From: Phyllobacterium lublinensis | Lineage (GTDB): Bacteria > Pseudomonadota > Alphaproteobacteria > Rhizobiales > Rhizobiaceae | Assembly: GCF_020164435.1 (NCBI RefSeq) | Contig: NZ_JAIUDQ010000018.1 | Coordinates: forward strand, 32,472 to 96,471 | Length of the DNA: 64,000 bases | Direction: 5' to 3' | In this document: positions 25,751 to 34,538 of the stretch, piece by piece | How positions within the stretch are numbered: position 1 is the first letter of the stretch | Layout: the number at the start of each line of letters is the position of its first letter | The notes under the pieces: model-generated | What the model was told of the DNA's origin: nothing | The model's input: the letters and a program-made list of their open reading frames with translations, nothing else | Database searches by the model: none | Position numbers and translations under genes: made by a program

Positions 25751-27139
25751 ATGATGGGGCTAAGGTTTGCAGGGTCGATCCGTGTGATCGTTCGGACCAT
25801 TCTGACTGCAGCGTTTGCAGTGCTTGCGCTTGCCGTTTCTCCTTTGCCTTCACAGGCGGATGACGCATACAAGCTTGCTCCTTATACACGAGTAAGGTTG
25901 ACGGTCGTCGAATGGGTCGCCTCGCGCGGTGAATACCGCGAATGGACGGCATTGAACGGCGAATACGCGATCTCCGAATCGGGAACGGTGCTATTGCCGC
26001 TGGTTGGCACGCTTGAAGTGTCGGCCATGGATACGGCAACCATGGCAACGGAAGTGGCAAAGCGAATCCAGAAGACGACAGGCCTCGTTGCAATGCCCAA
26101 CGTCGCCGTCCAGATTGTCGAATATCCGCCGGTATTTCTTGTCGGCAATGTGGAGCGGCCCGGAGAGTACCGCTTCCGTCCGGGGCTGACTGTCTTGCAG
26201 GCCGTCGCACTTGCTGGCGGCCGCTATCGCCCGCGGGAGGAGGCGAGAACCGTTGAGCAGATCCAGTACCTTGGAGAATTGCAGGCGGTACACGGCGAGA
26301 TGGTCCGCACCCTTGCCCGAATCGCCCGCCTGAAGGCGGAGGTTGCTGGTGCAAAGGAAATCCAGTTTCCCGACAACCTGACGGAAATGGCCGACGCCCC
26401 CAGTGTCGATGCAATTTTTGCCGAGGAACGTGCCGTCTTCACCGCCCAGGCAAACGGGATCGATCGTCAGCTCGAAAACCTCGAAGCACTGCGCCAGCTT
26501 TTCGCTGACGAGATCAAGGTTCTGCAGGAAAAGGTCGCCGGACAGGAAAAGCAGATCAAGTTGATGGACGAAGAGCTGGAGGCTGTTAAGCCGCTCGTCG
26601 AACGCGGCATTGCAACAACCTCCCGGCAGTCGGAACTGCAGCGCATCATAACGGCATTGCAGTCTGACCGGCTGGACCAGGTCACCGCCATCATGCGGGC
26701 CCGCCAGAACATCAGCCAGGCCAGCCGTGATTCGCAAAATCTCATCAGCCAGCGCCAGACGACGGCCTCCACCGAGCTGCAGACCGCGCAGGCTGCCCTG
26801 GACCAGCTCAAGGTAAGGCAGGAGACTGCGCAGCGGCTCCTCGTGGCTGCCGGTTCCATCATCGCCGGCCAGAAACCGGGCGAAAAGCAGGAGCCGGATC
26901 TGGTATTTGCAATCGTCAGAAAGACGCAAGGGCAGCCTGTCGAGATGGCAGCAGACGAAGATACGGTACTTGTACCGGGGGATGTGCTCAGGGCGTCTCT
27001 CAACGTGAAATTCTCGGGCAGAACAACAGCAGGTGTCCAGCCGGCAAACTCGTCGCAATCGACCGAGGGTGTCGCCGTCGCTTTGCCAATCCCTGCTGCA
27101 GCCGGCATCGGCGAGCAGCATAATAAGAACACTCAATAA
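25751..27139 (+). CDS. ExoF-like outer-membrane polysaccharide export protein
   Basis: The product has 462 residues: a Sec signal peptide (about 1-36, ending SQADD), a polysaccharide export (Wza/PES) domain about 40-125 with the YAISESGTVLLPLVG motif, an SLBB domain about 130-165 (VFLVGNVERPGEYRFRPG), then a long coiled-coil and a short C-terminal part. This is the ExoF layout of rhizobial export proteins, with a coiled-coil after the SLBB domain. Its gene precedes the ExoP-like gene by 3 bases, so they form one operon and the two proteins probably act together across the envelope. Confidence 0.85.
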   Translation: MMGLRFAGSIRVIVRTILTAAFAVLALAVSPLPSQADDAYKLAPYTRVRLTVVEWVASRGEYREWTALNGEYAISESGTVLLPLVGTLEVSAMDTATMATEVAKRIQKTTGLVAMPNVAVQIVEYPPVFLVGNVERPGEYRFRPGLTVLQAVALAGGRYRPREEARTVEQIQYLGELQAVHGEMVRTLARIARLKAEVAGAKEIQFPDNLTEMADAPSVDAIFAEERAVFTAQANGIDRQLENLEALRQLFADEIKVLQEKVAGQEKQIKLMDEELEAVKPLVERGIATTSRQSELQRIITALQSDRLDQVTAIMRARQNISQASRDSQNLISQRQTTASTELQTAQAALDQLKVRQETAQRLLVAAGSIIAGQKPGEKQEPDLVFAIVRKTQGQPVEMAADEDTVLVPGDVLRASLNVKFSGRTTAGVQPANSSQSTEGVAVALPIPAAAGIGEQHNKNTQ

Positions 27140-27142
27140 GCA

Positions 27143-29455
27143 ATGGGGCTTTGGAATACGCGCATGCAAAGACATAGGCAAACTGATGTTTCGTCGGACG
27201 ACAACCAGGCCGAGGCAAACCTCATTGGTCTGCGGGATATCGTCGGCTTTCTCGTACGCAACTGGAAAACCATTGCAGGCTCGGCGATGGCGTTCACCGT
27301 TCTCGGCATCGTCTATCTTTCGGTGGCGGAGCCGACCTTCACCGCAACTGCCCGTATCGTCATCGATCCGGAACAGGCCCGTATCGCCTCACAGGACGCC
27401 GTTTCGGGAACGATCGTGATCGAAACAGGCGAGGTTGAAAGCCAGGTGGAAATCATCCGGTCCGAAGCCATGGCCAAGAGTGTCATCGAAGAGCTTGGGA
27501 TGACGGAGGATCCAGAGCTGCAGGAAGGCCGCTCCCTACTGTCCTATGTCATGTTTTGGCGTCACGAAGACGAAGCGGCTCCCATTGCTCCCGAGTGGGT
27601 GATGCGAAAGACCGTCGCCGGATTTCTGGAGCGCTTGCGGGTGTGGCGCGTCGGCCAGTCCTATGTCCTTGACGTGGCCTACACATCTACGGATCCGGTA
27701 AAGGCAGCGTCCGTCGCCAACGCGACCGCACAAGCCTATATCAAGGCTGGCCTGGAGGCCAAATCAACGGCGGCGAAGAGTGGCGCCGGGTGGCTGGAAA
27801 GCCGTCTCGCCGAAATCAGCAAGCAGGCCAATGAGTCTGCGCAGGCCGTCGAGGATTTCCGCAACCAGAATCATATTTCACAGGCTGGCGCCACGTCTCT
27901 CGATGAGCAGCAGCTCGCCGAAACCAACACGCAGCTTTCTGCGGCAAAGGCTGACACCGCCGCCGAGAAAGCCAAGCTTGCCATGATCGAGCGTTTCCTG
28001 CAGTCCGATACGCCGGTCGATGGTTACGTTGATGAAGCCTTGCGCAGCATCCAGATCACGGCGCTGCGCGAGCGCCTCAATGCTGCTTCCACCCAGCTGC
28101 AGGAATTGAAGAGCCGTTACGGTGACAGCGGCACAGCAGTACAGGCGGCAGAGCAGGAAATTGCGCGGCTGAAGGGCGAAGTGCGCGCGGAACTGGTTCG
28201 TATCGGCCAGGTTTACAGGTCCAACCTTGAAGCCGCACAGCGCCGCGAACAATACGTCAACGAGCAGTTGCAGGCCACGATAAAGTCTGGCCTGGACAAG
28301 GGCATGGCGCGTGTCCAGCTCGGAGAACTGGAGAGCCGCGCCAACACCTATCGACAGATGTACCAGAGTGTCATGCAGCAGCTCATCTCAGCCCTGCAGC
28401 AGGAATCCTTCCCGGTGGGCGACTCCCGGTTGGTCTCGGAGGCTGCTACGCCTCTCGGCAAGTCGTGGCCCAAGGGCTCGCTGATTCTGGCGCTGTCCGT
28501 TGTCTTGGGTAGTCTGACCGGCCTCGCCATTTCGGCAGTACGGGAAGTAAGCGACCGCAGGATCAAGACCGACGGGCGCCTTCGCCGGGAGCTCGGTCTG
28601 AACCGGCTCGGCACATTGCCCTATGTTCCGAGCAGGGCCATTACGAAGTCATCTTCACAAGACCAGTTCAAACTCTTGAGCTATGTCATGGACCACCCCA
28701 ACGAAGCCTTTTCCGATGCTGTACGCAGCACCAAGGCATCGCTGGATCTGATATTGCGCCGTCAGGGCGCAAAGGTGATCGGCATTACATCGGCACTGCC
28801 GGGTGAGGGGAAGACGACGATTGCGAGCAATCTTGCCCAGCTTTACGCGGCCACGGGTTCGCGAACGATGCTCATCGATGCCTGTGCATCGAATCCTACA
28901 TTGAGCCGGGTCTTTGCAACGCTTACCCAACCGATGCATCACCTGACCGAAGAAGTGGTGGTCCCCTCGATCGGCAAGAGCCGTCGTCAACGTGCCGCTG
29001 CCGGAAAGGAGAACAGCCATCAGGACGTTGCGAAGGCAGAGGAACCCCGACCGGGTGAGCCCTATCCCTCGGTATCCGTGATTACACCGCCCGCTCTGAT
29101 GGTGGTCGATGAGATCACACACAACTCCAACCAATCATACCGATACCTTAACCTTCAGGCGCTCGAGGCCCATCTGGACAGGCTCCGGGAGCAGCATGAC
29201 ATCATCATTCTCGACCTGCCTGACCTGAAATCGACGGCCGATGCGCGCATTGTCAGTGCCATTGTCGATTGTGTCGTGCTGGCCGTTGGCGATCAGCAAC
29301 GGGTAACGCTGGATGTGCTCAATGCCGCAATCGCGAGCTGCGGGGGGCTCGACACAGATTCTGTTGGCGTCGTCTTCAACACACTACGCACCAGCAAGGC
29401 AACGGCTCCTGCCGCGGGATGGGTTAAAAGACAACATTCAAGATTGTTCAACTAG
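27143..29455 (+). CDS. ExoP-like polysaccharide co-polymerase with BY-kinase domain
   Basis: The product has 770 residues: a Wzz-type N-terminal membrane span (about 36-58), a large coiled-coil periplasmic part (about 200-420), a second span (about 445-470) and a BY-kinase-like ATPase domain. Walker A LPGEGKTT is near residue 553, and Walker B has the IIILDLPD form near 690. Walker A' reads LIDACASNP where LIDADLRNP is usual, and the C-terminus has no Tyr cluster (it ends HSRLFN), so tyrosine autophosphorylation may be lost. Family role: controls chain length and export. An alternative start is ATG 27164. It sits 3 bases after the ExoF-like gene. Confidence 0.85.
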   Translation: MGLWNTRMQRHRQTDVSSDDNQAEANLIGLRDIVGFLVRNWKTIAGSAMAFTVLGIVYLSVAEPTFTATARIVIDPEQARIASQDAVSGTIVIETGEVESQVEIIRSEAMAKSVIEELGMTEDPELQEGRSLLSYVMFWRHEDEAAPIAPEWVMRKTVAGFLERLRVWRVGQSYVLDVAYTSTDPVKAASVANATAQAYIKAGLEAKSTAAKSGAGWLESRLAEISKQANESAQAVEDFRNQNHISQAGATSLDEQQLAETNTQLSAAKADTAAEKAKLAMIERFLQSDTPVDGYVDEALRSIQITALRERLNAASTQLQELKSRYGDSGTAVQAAEQEIARLKGEVRAELVRIGQVYRSNLEAAQRREQYVNEQLQATIKSGLDKGMARVQLGELESRANTYRQMYQSVMQQLISALQQESFPVGDSRLVSEAATPLGKSWPKGSLILALSVVLGSLTGLAISAVREVSDRRIKTDGRLRRELGLNRLGTLPYVPSRAITKSSSQDQFKLLSYVMDHPNEAFSDAVRSTKASLDLILRRQGAKVIGITSALPGEGKTTIASNLAQLYAATGSRTMLIDACASNPTLSRVFATLTQPMHHLTEEVVVPSIGKSRRQRAAAGKENSHQDVAKAEEPRPGEPYPSVSVITPPALMVVDEITHNSNQSYRYLNLQALEAHLDRLREQHDIIILDLPDLKSTADARIVSAIVDCVVLAVGDQQRVTLDVLNAAIASCGGLDTDSVGVVFNTLRTSKATAPAAGWVKRQHSRLFN

Positions 29456-29475
29456 CTCTAGGGGTGGAGTAAGAC

Positions 29476-30396
29476 ATGGCGTCTGATGTAAAACGTCAGC
29501 TAAGAATTGGGGTTGGCATACCTTCAACAGGACGGGCCGATATTCTGGCCGGCACCGTTCCGTTGATCGACAAGCAAACGTGTCTGCCGGAGAAGATCGT
29601 CCTTTGTACATTGAAGCCGTCGGACGTTCCCGAAAACATCGGCGATGGCATGACGGTGCCGGTAACGACGCTGATTTCATCGTCAGGATTGGCCAAGCAG
29701 CGCAACGAGATTCTTAAAGAGCTTGCCGATATGGATGTCCTCGTCTTTCTTGACGACGATTTTCTCATGGCACCCAACTATATCGCGGAAGTTGAGCGGT
29801 TGTTTCTAGAGCAAAGGGATATCGTCGTTGCGACAGGTGATGTCCTCGTCGACGGTATCGGGACACCCGGGATCCAGGTATCGGAGGGTTCCGTGATCTT
29901 GAAAGCCTTCCTTCAGAACCCGGAAGAAGGCCCTGAAGTTCTTGAAGAGGTCTATAACGGCTATGGCTGCAACATGTCTCTGCGCATGGATGTCCTCAGG
30001 CGCCACAACCTCTGGTTTGACGAGAACTTGCCGCTTTATTGCTGGCTGGAGGATGTGGACCTGAGCCGCCTGCTCGCAAAACATGGGCGGATCGTAAAAT
30101 CCAACAAGCAGCGGGGCATCCACCTGGGCGTCAAGAGTGGACGAACATCAGGGATCAAGCTGGGATACTCACAGATTGCCAATCCGCATTATCTGGCTCG
30201 AAAGGGCACAATGCTGACCTCGATGGCTCTGACCATGGCAACCAAGAATATCCTGGCCAATGCGTTTGGCAGCTTGTCGCCGGAGTCTTGGATAGATCGG
30301 AAAGGGCGCCTGAAAGGCAATGCCTTGGCCCTGCTCGATCTTGTCAGGGGCAGAATTTCGCCAAACGGCATTCTGACCGTGGAAAAAACCGACTAG
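29476..30396 (+). CDS. Glycosyltransferase family 2
   Basis: The product has 306 residues, a GT-A fold GT2. It has PSTGRAD near the N-terminus (about 17-23), the Asp-rich metal site FLDDDFL (about 93-99) and a later W-L-E-D-V-D motif (about 190-195), as in GT2 enzymes. It adds a sugar to the growing repeat unit on the cytoplasmic side. It follows the ExoP-like gene after 20 bases in the same direction, ending the ExoF-ExoP operon. The acceptor and donor cannot be read from sequence. Confidence 0.85.
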   Translation: MASDVKRQLRIGVGIPSTGRADILAGTVPLIDKQTCLPEKIVLCTLKPSDVPENIGDGMTVPVTTLISSSGLAKQRNEILKELADMDVLVFLDDDFLMAPNYIAEVERLFLEQRDIVVATGDVLVDGIGTPGIQVSEGSVILKAFLQNPEEGPEVLEEVYNGYGCNMSLRMDVLRRHNLWFDENLPLYCWLEDVDLSRLLAKHGRIVKSNKQRGIHLGVKSGRTSGIKLGYSQIANPHYLARKGTMLTSMALTMATKNILANAFGSLSPESWIDRKGRLKGNALALLDLVRGRISPNGILTVEKTD

Positions 30397-30407
30397 CTCA
30401 TGCAAAC

Positions 30408-30435
30408 GGCGCCCGAAAGTTCGTTCGCGGGCGCC
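30408..30435. terminator. GC-rich hairpin between convergent genes
   Basis: GGCGCCCG and CGGGCGCC form a perfect 8-bp stem with a 12-base loop, between the GT2 gene and the DUF1127 gene. There is no clear T-run, so it is a candidate bidirectional terminator. Confidence 0.5.
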
Positions 30436-30458
30436 TCCACCTGAAATCCAGGATCCGG

Positions 30459-30602
30459 TCAGTCGCAGGCGGCCCAGGCGATACGGCGTATGTCGGTGCG
30501 GTTGATGCCTAGATCAGCAAGATTGCGGTCGGTGCAGAGCCGAAGCTCGTAGAGGTTCTGCCGGTACTGGCGATATTTTTGGATGCGGTGGCGAAGGCTC
30601 AT
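30459..30602 (-). CDS. DUF1127 small basic protein
   Basis: ATG 30602 has AGGGG 8 bases upstream, better placed than ATG 30608. The 47-residue product is basic (many Arg) and has the DUF1127 core: a short helix with Arg-rich start, then Leu-Arg-x-Cys, and LADLGINRTDIRR (about residues 30-42). DUF1127 proteins are common in rhizobia and have been linked to RNA regulation and metabolism, but no clear function is known here. It is convergent with the GT2 gene. Confidence 0.85.
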   Translation of the reverse strand: MSLRHRIQKYRQYRQNLYELRLCTDRNLADLGINRTDIRRIAWAACD

Positions 30603-30780
30603 TTTCATACCCCTTTTGTTTTTTGCCCTCCCTGCAAACAATGTGTTGTGATTTGTATCGATTGAAAATGATCAATGTTGCAGGGCAGCATTGATCTTGC
30701 TGCATGGCAACAAAGGGCTTCAAGCTGCGGCATGCTCCGGCTATAACGGAAGCAGACCCTAGCATCGTGGAGAAGCGACC

Positions 30781-32088
30781 TTGTCATCTCAACAAATGTT
30801 GGCCCGCGAAAGGCTGGAAAACATTCTGGCTCGCCTCAGCAAGCGTGCGAACGATGAGCGGGCGTTTGTAAAATTATATGCTGATACGGCCCGCAACGAG
30901 GCAGATGCCGCCGACAGGCGTGCGAAAGATGGCAACACCCTCGGTCCCCTCGATGGCCGGATTGTTTCGATCAAGGACCTTTTCGACATAGCAGGTGAGC
31001 CGACACTCGCTGGTTCGGTCATTCGCAAGACCGCTGCCCCTGCATCCAGGGATGCGGAGGTCGTCGAAAGACTCCGGAATGCCGGAGCAATCATCATCGG
31101 CAAGACGCTCATGACCGAGTTTGCCTTCACTGCGGTGGGTCTCAATCCGCACTATCCGGATGCAGGCAATGGCGTCGATGCAGAACGGATTGCCGGCGGT
31201 TCATCCACCGGTGCTGGCATATCAGTGGCAGAAGGCACGAGCGAGATCGCAATAGGATCGGATACCGGCGGCTCCGTGCGTATTCCGGCAGCACTGAATG
31301 GCGTAGTTGGCTTCAAACCGACTGCACGACGGGTGCCACTCCGTGGTGCTTTCCCCCTGTCGCCAAGCCTCGATTCCATTGGCCCGCTGGCTCGTTCCGT
31401 TTCTGACTGTGCGATTGCGGACGCAGCAATGGCAGGCGAAGCGATCAAGATACCCGATCCGATTTCGCTTAGTGGTCTGCGCATTGGTGTGCCTGTCGGG
31501 TCCCTGTTTGCGTCAACCGAGGGTCCCATCGCCCGCGCCTTCGATCGCAACATCGAAGCTTTCAGGAGAGCAGGCGCAGTGGTCGCTGACTGCTCCATTG
31601 ATGATTTGATCGAGGCAATGGCCGAGGCCACGTCAATCGGTTCGATCGCTGGCATCGAGGGAAGCCGGATACACGCCGAATGGCTGCACGATGAAACCCT
31701 GGACGTTGACCAGCGTGTCAGGCGGCCGCTTCTCCGGCGTTTGCAGGTGACAGAATCCGAATATATCGGCGCCATGCGGAGGCGGCAGGAACTTGTTCGT
31801 CAAATGGATGAGCGAATGGCCGAATACGATCTGCTCGCGCTGCCGACAACGCCTATCGCCGCACCATCGATAGCATCGGTCGCGAGCGACGATTTCTACA
31901 AGCAGACCGAGGCGCTGCTCCTGCGCAACACCCAGATTGCCAACCAGTTTGACCTGACGGCGGTCAGCCTGCCGATGCCAGGTTTGTCGATCCCGGCCGG
32001 CCTGATGCTTGCGGCGCAACATGGCGCGGACCGCAGGCTATTGGCTATGGCGCTCTCCGTTGAACAGCTTCAATCGAAAGCGATGTAG
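30781..32088 (+). CDS. Amidase signature family hydrolase
   Basis: The product has 435 residues from TTG 30781, where GGAG lies 8-9 bases upstream; an ATG at 30796 is a second choice. The amidase signature triad is seen: Lys in SIKDLF (about residue 64), Ser in GGSSTGAG (about 140-147) and Ser in SDTGGSVRIP (about 160-169). The family hydrolyses amides, or acts in GatA-type transamidation; GatA itself pairs with GatB/C, which are not nearby. The substrate is not predictable. It is followed by a Dabb gene and glycerate kinase in the same direction, 116 bases apart. Confidence 0.85.
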   Translation: MSSQQMLARERLENILARLSKRANDERAFVKLYADTARNEADAADRRAKDGNTLGPLDGRIVSIKDLFDIAGEPTLAGSVIRKTAAPASRDAEVVERLRNAGAIIIGKTLMTEFAFTAVGLNPHYPDAGNGVDAERIAGGSSTGAGISVAEGTSEIAIGSDTGGSVRIPAALNGVVGFKPTARRVPLRGAFPLSPSLDSIGPLARSVSDCAIADAAMAGEAIKIPDPISLSGLRIGVPVGSLFASTEGPIARAFDRNIEAFRRAGAVVADCSIDDLIEAMAEATSIGSIAGIEGSRIHAEWLHDETLDVDQRVRRPLLRRLQVTESEYIGAMRRRQELVRQMDERMAEYDLLALPTTPIAAPSIASVASDDFYKQTEALLLRNTQIANQFDLTAVSLPMPGLSIPAGLMLAAQHGADRRLLAMALSVEQLQSKAM

Positions 32089-32204
32089 TCAGAAAAGCAT
32101 CGGATGTTATTTTGGGAAATGACGAAATAGCGCTCGCAATTTCCAGCAATCCGGTCAGGATGCGCAACCAATATTCAATCCCCGGCCGATAGAAAGTTGC
32201 TCTC

Positions 32205-32516
32205 GTGATCCGCCATTGTGTGTTCCTCCATTTCCGTGACGAAGTCCCGACAACCGATCGGCAAGCCATCTATCGCGCGCTGGAGGTTTTGTGCGCAAAA
32301 CTGCCGGGCGCCGTTGCGTTGAAGGCGGGGGTGAATGTCAGTCCTGAAGCTGGAATGGACAAGGGTTTTTCTGAAGGCTTCATCCTCGATTTCGAAGATG
32401 CCGCCGCCCGGGATGCCTATCTCGTTGATCCCCAACACCAGATAATTGCCAGGAACATCGTGGCATCGACAGTTGGCGGCGCCGACGGTGTACTCGTATT
32501 TGACATGGAAGTTTGA
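32205..32516 (+). CDS. Dabb (stress-responsive A/B barrel) domain protein
   Basis: GTG 32205 starts a 103-residue protein with the Dabb pattern: MIRHCVFLHFRD at the N-terminus and the mid-chain block FSEGFILDFEDAAARDAYLV, as in small dimeric alpha+beta barrels. Known members bind small molecules or act in cyclisation, but most lack a known reaction. It overlaps by a few bases the frame of the next gene, glycerate 2-kinase, so the two are probably cotranscribed. The link between them is not clear. Confidence 0.8.
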   Translation: MIRHCVFLHFRDEVPTTDRQAIYRALEVLCAKLPGAVALKAGVNVSPEAGMDKGFSEGFILDFEDAAARDAYLVDPQHQIIARNIVASTVGGADGVLVFDMEV

Positions 32517-32521
32517 AGCTC

Positions 32522-33778
32522 ATGCAGGACAGGGAATTCTTTACAAGACTGTTTCAGGCGGCTGTCGATGCTGCGGACCCCCAGCGGACCATCTCGGCGC
32601 ATCTGCCGCCGAAACCAAAGGGACGTACCATTGTCATAGGCGCCGGCAAAGGGTCCGCGCAAATGGCCAGTGCCTTCGAGAAGGTCTGGGACGGACCGCT
32701 TGAAGGGGTAGTGGTCACCCGCTATGGCTTTGGCGCTCCCTGCCAGCATATCGAGATCATTGAAGCATCGCATCCCGTTCCGGACGCTGCGGGGCTGGTT
32801 GCTTCCAAACGCCTCATTGAAACCGTGTCGAATTTGACAGCGGACGATCTGGTCGTCGCCCTGATTTCCGGGGGCGGTTCCGCATTGCTTCCTTCGCCTC
32901 CGGAGGGCATGACACTTGAGGACGAAATTGCCGTCAACAAAATCCTGCTGGCGTCCGGTGCACCGATTTCGGCAATGAATGCCGTCCGCAAGCATTTGTC
33001 GACGATAAAGGGTGGCCGTCTTGCCGCCGCTGCCTATCCGGCCCGGGTGTTTTCGTTGATCGTCTCGGACATCCCCGGCGACAATCCTGCATTTGTCGCG
33101 TCCGGGCCGACTGTAACCGACGAAACCACGCGGGACGATGCATTGCGGATTGTCGAGCGCTACAGACTTGATCTTCCGGAAGCGGCGTTGAAGCATCTGC
33201 GGTCTTCGAAAGCGGACGCTCCCAAACCTTCCGACGCGGTTTTTGCCGGGCATGAGCATCACCTCATCGCTTCGGCGGCAGTGTCTCTCGAGGCGGCTGC
33301 GAAGGCGGCGCGAGATCTGGGAATTGAAGCAGCCATCCTGTCCGATGCCATCGAAGGCGAGGCGCGCGAGGTTGCCCATGTGCATGCCGCACTGGCCAAG
33401 CAGGTGCTTTCGAAAAACCAGCCCTTTGCCAAGCCGGTTGTAATCCTTTCAGGTGGTGAAACGACGGTGACCGTGCGCGGCAAGGGCAAGGGCGGCCGTA
33501 ACAGCGAATTCCTGCTCGCGCTCGCCATTGATATCGATGGGGCGGATGGCATCAGCGCATTCGCCGCCGATACTGACGGCATTGACGGATCCGAGGATAA
33601 CGCCGGCGCTTTCGCCGACGGCACCACCATCGCACGGTTGCTTGCAAAGGGCCACGATGCCCTGGGTCACCTGAACAGCAATGATGCCTGGACAGCCTTC
33701 AACGCGATCGATGACCTGTTCGTGCCTGGCCCCACCGGCACGAACGTCAATGATCTGCGTGCCATCCTGATTCGCTGA
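32522..33778 (+). CDS. Glycerate 2-kinase (MOFRL family)
   Basis: The product has 418 residues from ATG 32522; a TTG at 32513 overlaps the previous stop. It carries the GckA/TtuD two-domain layout: GAGKGSAQMA (about residues 37-46), SGGGSALLP (about 114-122), the TIKGGRLA block (about 161) and the C-terminal MOFRL domain with LSGGETTVTVRGKGKGGRN (about 308-326). The enzyme phosphorylates D-glycerate to 2-phosphoglycerate and was once annotated as hydroxypyruvate reductase. It feeds glyoxylate/tartrate carbon into glycolysis. The upstream Dabb gene is probably in the same operon. Confidence 0.9.
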   Translation: MQDREFFTRLFQAAVDAADPQRTISAHLPPKPKGRTIVIGAGKGSAQMASAFEKVWDGPLEGVVVTRYGFGAPCQHIEIIEASHPVPDAAGLVASKRLIETVSNLTADDLVVALISGGGSALLPSPPEGMTLEDEIAVNKILLASGAPISAMNAVRKHLSTIKGGRLAAAAYPARVFSLIVSDIPGDNPAFVASGPTVTDETTRDDALRIVERYRLDLPEAALKHLRSSKADAPKPSDAVFAGHEHHLIASAAVSLEAAAKAARDLGIEAAILSDAIEGEAREVAHVHAALAKQVLSKNQPFAKPVVILSGGETTVTVRGKGKGGRNSEFLLALAIDIDGADGISAFAADTDGIDGSEDNAGAFADGTTIARLLAKGHDALGHLNSNDAWTAFNAIDDLFVPGPTGTNVNDLRAILIR

Positions 33779-33875
33779 GTAACTATCGTTTGACGCGGTA
33801 TCGCCATGATTGGATGGTCAACCGGGATCGATTCTCACGAGAACGCCGCCTAGCGCCTATGCAAAGGAATGTTGA

Positions 33876-34064
33876 ATGCGAGTAGCACTGTCATTGGTTG
33901 CCCTGTCCCTCACGATCATCGCAGGGTGCACGACGCAGCCGAGCACAACGACCTCGGGGCCACTGCCTGCCAAGGACACCTATTATGTCCCGCCTCCCAA
34001 AGCCCTGACGGCACGCGCAACGCCGGAAGCCGCAAAAGCGCCAGCGAAACCCGCCGCACAATAA
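33876..34064 (+). CDS. Small lipoprotein, 62 aa
   Basis: The product has a lipoprotein signal: MRVALSLVALSLT then the lipobox IIAGC, with Cys about residue 18 as the lipidated residue. The mature part is short, Thr/Pro/Ala-rich and disordered. AAGGA lies just before the ATG. It stands alone between the glycerate kinase gene and a Rho-independent terminator. Function unknown; small Pro/Ala lipoproteins may span the outer membrane to peptidoglycan, but that is a guess. Confidence 0.75.
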   Translation: MRVALSLVALSLTIIAGCTTQPSTTTSGPLPAKDTYYVPPPKALTARATPEAAKAPAKPAAQ

Positions 34065-34083
34065 TCCCGATTGATTGCCCCGC

Positions 34084-34116
34084 GCCGCCTCCGATTTATT
34101 CGCAGGCGGCGTTTTT
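34084..34116 (+). terminator. Rho-independent terminator after the small lipoprotein gene
   Basis: GCCGCCT and AGGCGGC form a perfect 7-bp stem with a 13-base loop, followed by GTTTTTG. It lies 20 bases after the lipoprotein stop codon and reads in the plus direction. Confidence 0.85.
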
Positions 34117-34186
34117 GCGTCCATGCGCTTTCGCTCTTCGCAGAGGGCAGTGCACGACAACGTTAATTTGTTTGGAAACAGCCCGG

Positions 34187-34310
34187 AAAAAACAAAACCC
34201 ACCGCGGGAGGAGGTGCGGTGGGTTTCGTTGGTTTTGGAAGGCCTTCTGGGAGGAGAAGAGGCCGTCCGTTTCGACAGTGTCGGGAGGAGGTGACGCTGC
34301 CGAAAATTCC
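34187..34310 (-). ncRNA. Alpha-r14 / NfeR1-like trans-acting sRNA with three anti-Shine-Dalgarno loops
   Basis: On the minus strand three hairpins follow each other, each showing CCTCCC in its loop: 34299-34276 (loop ACCTCCTCCC), 34264-34241 (loop CCTCCC) and 34226-34195 (loop ACCTCCTCCC, 11-bp stem). The last is followed by TTTTGTTTTTT, a Rho-independent terminator. Three loops with CCUCCUCCC anti-ribosome-binding-site motifs in about 120 nt are the hallmark of the alpha-r14 family of alphaproteobacteria, which includes NfeR1 of Sinorhizobium. Such RNAs pair with mRNA ribosome-binding sites, usually of transporter genes. The 5' end (about 34310) is estimated from family length; the promoter is not clear. 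Confidence 0.85.
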
Positions 34311-34488
34311 TGATTTGAGAATAACTCAACTGTCCTGATTTAATACAGACAATATTGCATAGCAGCAATGCGTTTGGTGCAATGCAGCAATTTCTGACCT
34401 CGACAACAGCGTCACGCTCCAATCACGGTCAGTTGACTATGCATAAGGAACGGAACCTGTCCCCAATCCGTTAATTGTTAGTAAACGA

Positions 34489-34510
34489 AGCCGACACGAA
34501 AGCGTCGGCT
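34489..34510 (+). promoter_or_regulatory. Hairpin with GAAA tetraloop in leader of exported-protein gene
   Basis: AGCCGAC and GTCGGCT form a perfect 7-bp stem; inside, an A-C mismatch and a C-G pair close a GAAA loop. It lies 29 bases before the ATG at 34539. It could be a leader structure or a terminator of an upstream RNA. Confidence 0.35.
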
Positions 34511-34538
34511 CTACAATGTGATGGAAAGGGGCAGCATC

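Noticed and set aside
25991..27181. 396-codon minus-strand frame opposite the exoF-like gene
   Set aside because: Leu/Arg/Cys-rich shadow translation; the plus-strand gene has signal peptide, SLBB domain and coiled-coil.
32417..33385. 322-codon minus-strand frame opposite the glycerate kinase gene
   Set aside because: Shadow of a conserved gene with recognisable kinase motifs on the plus strand.
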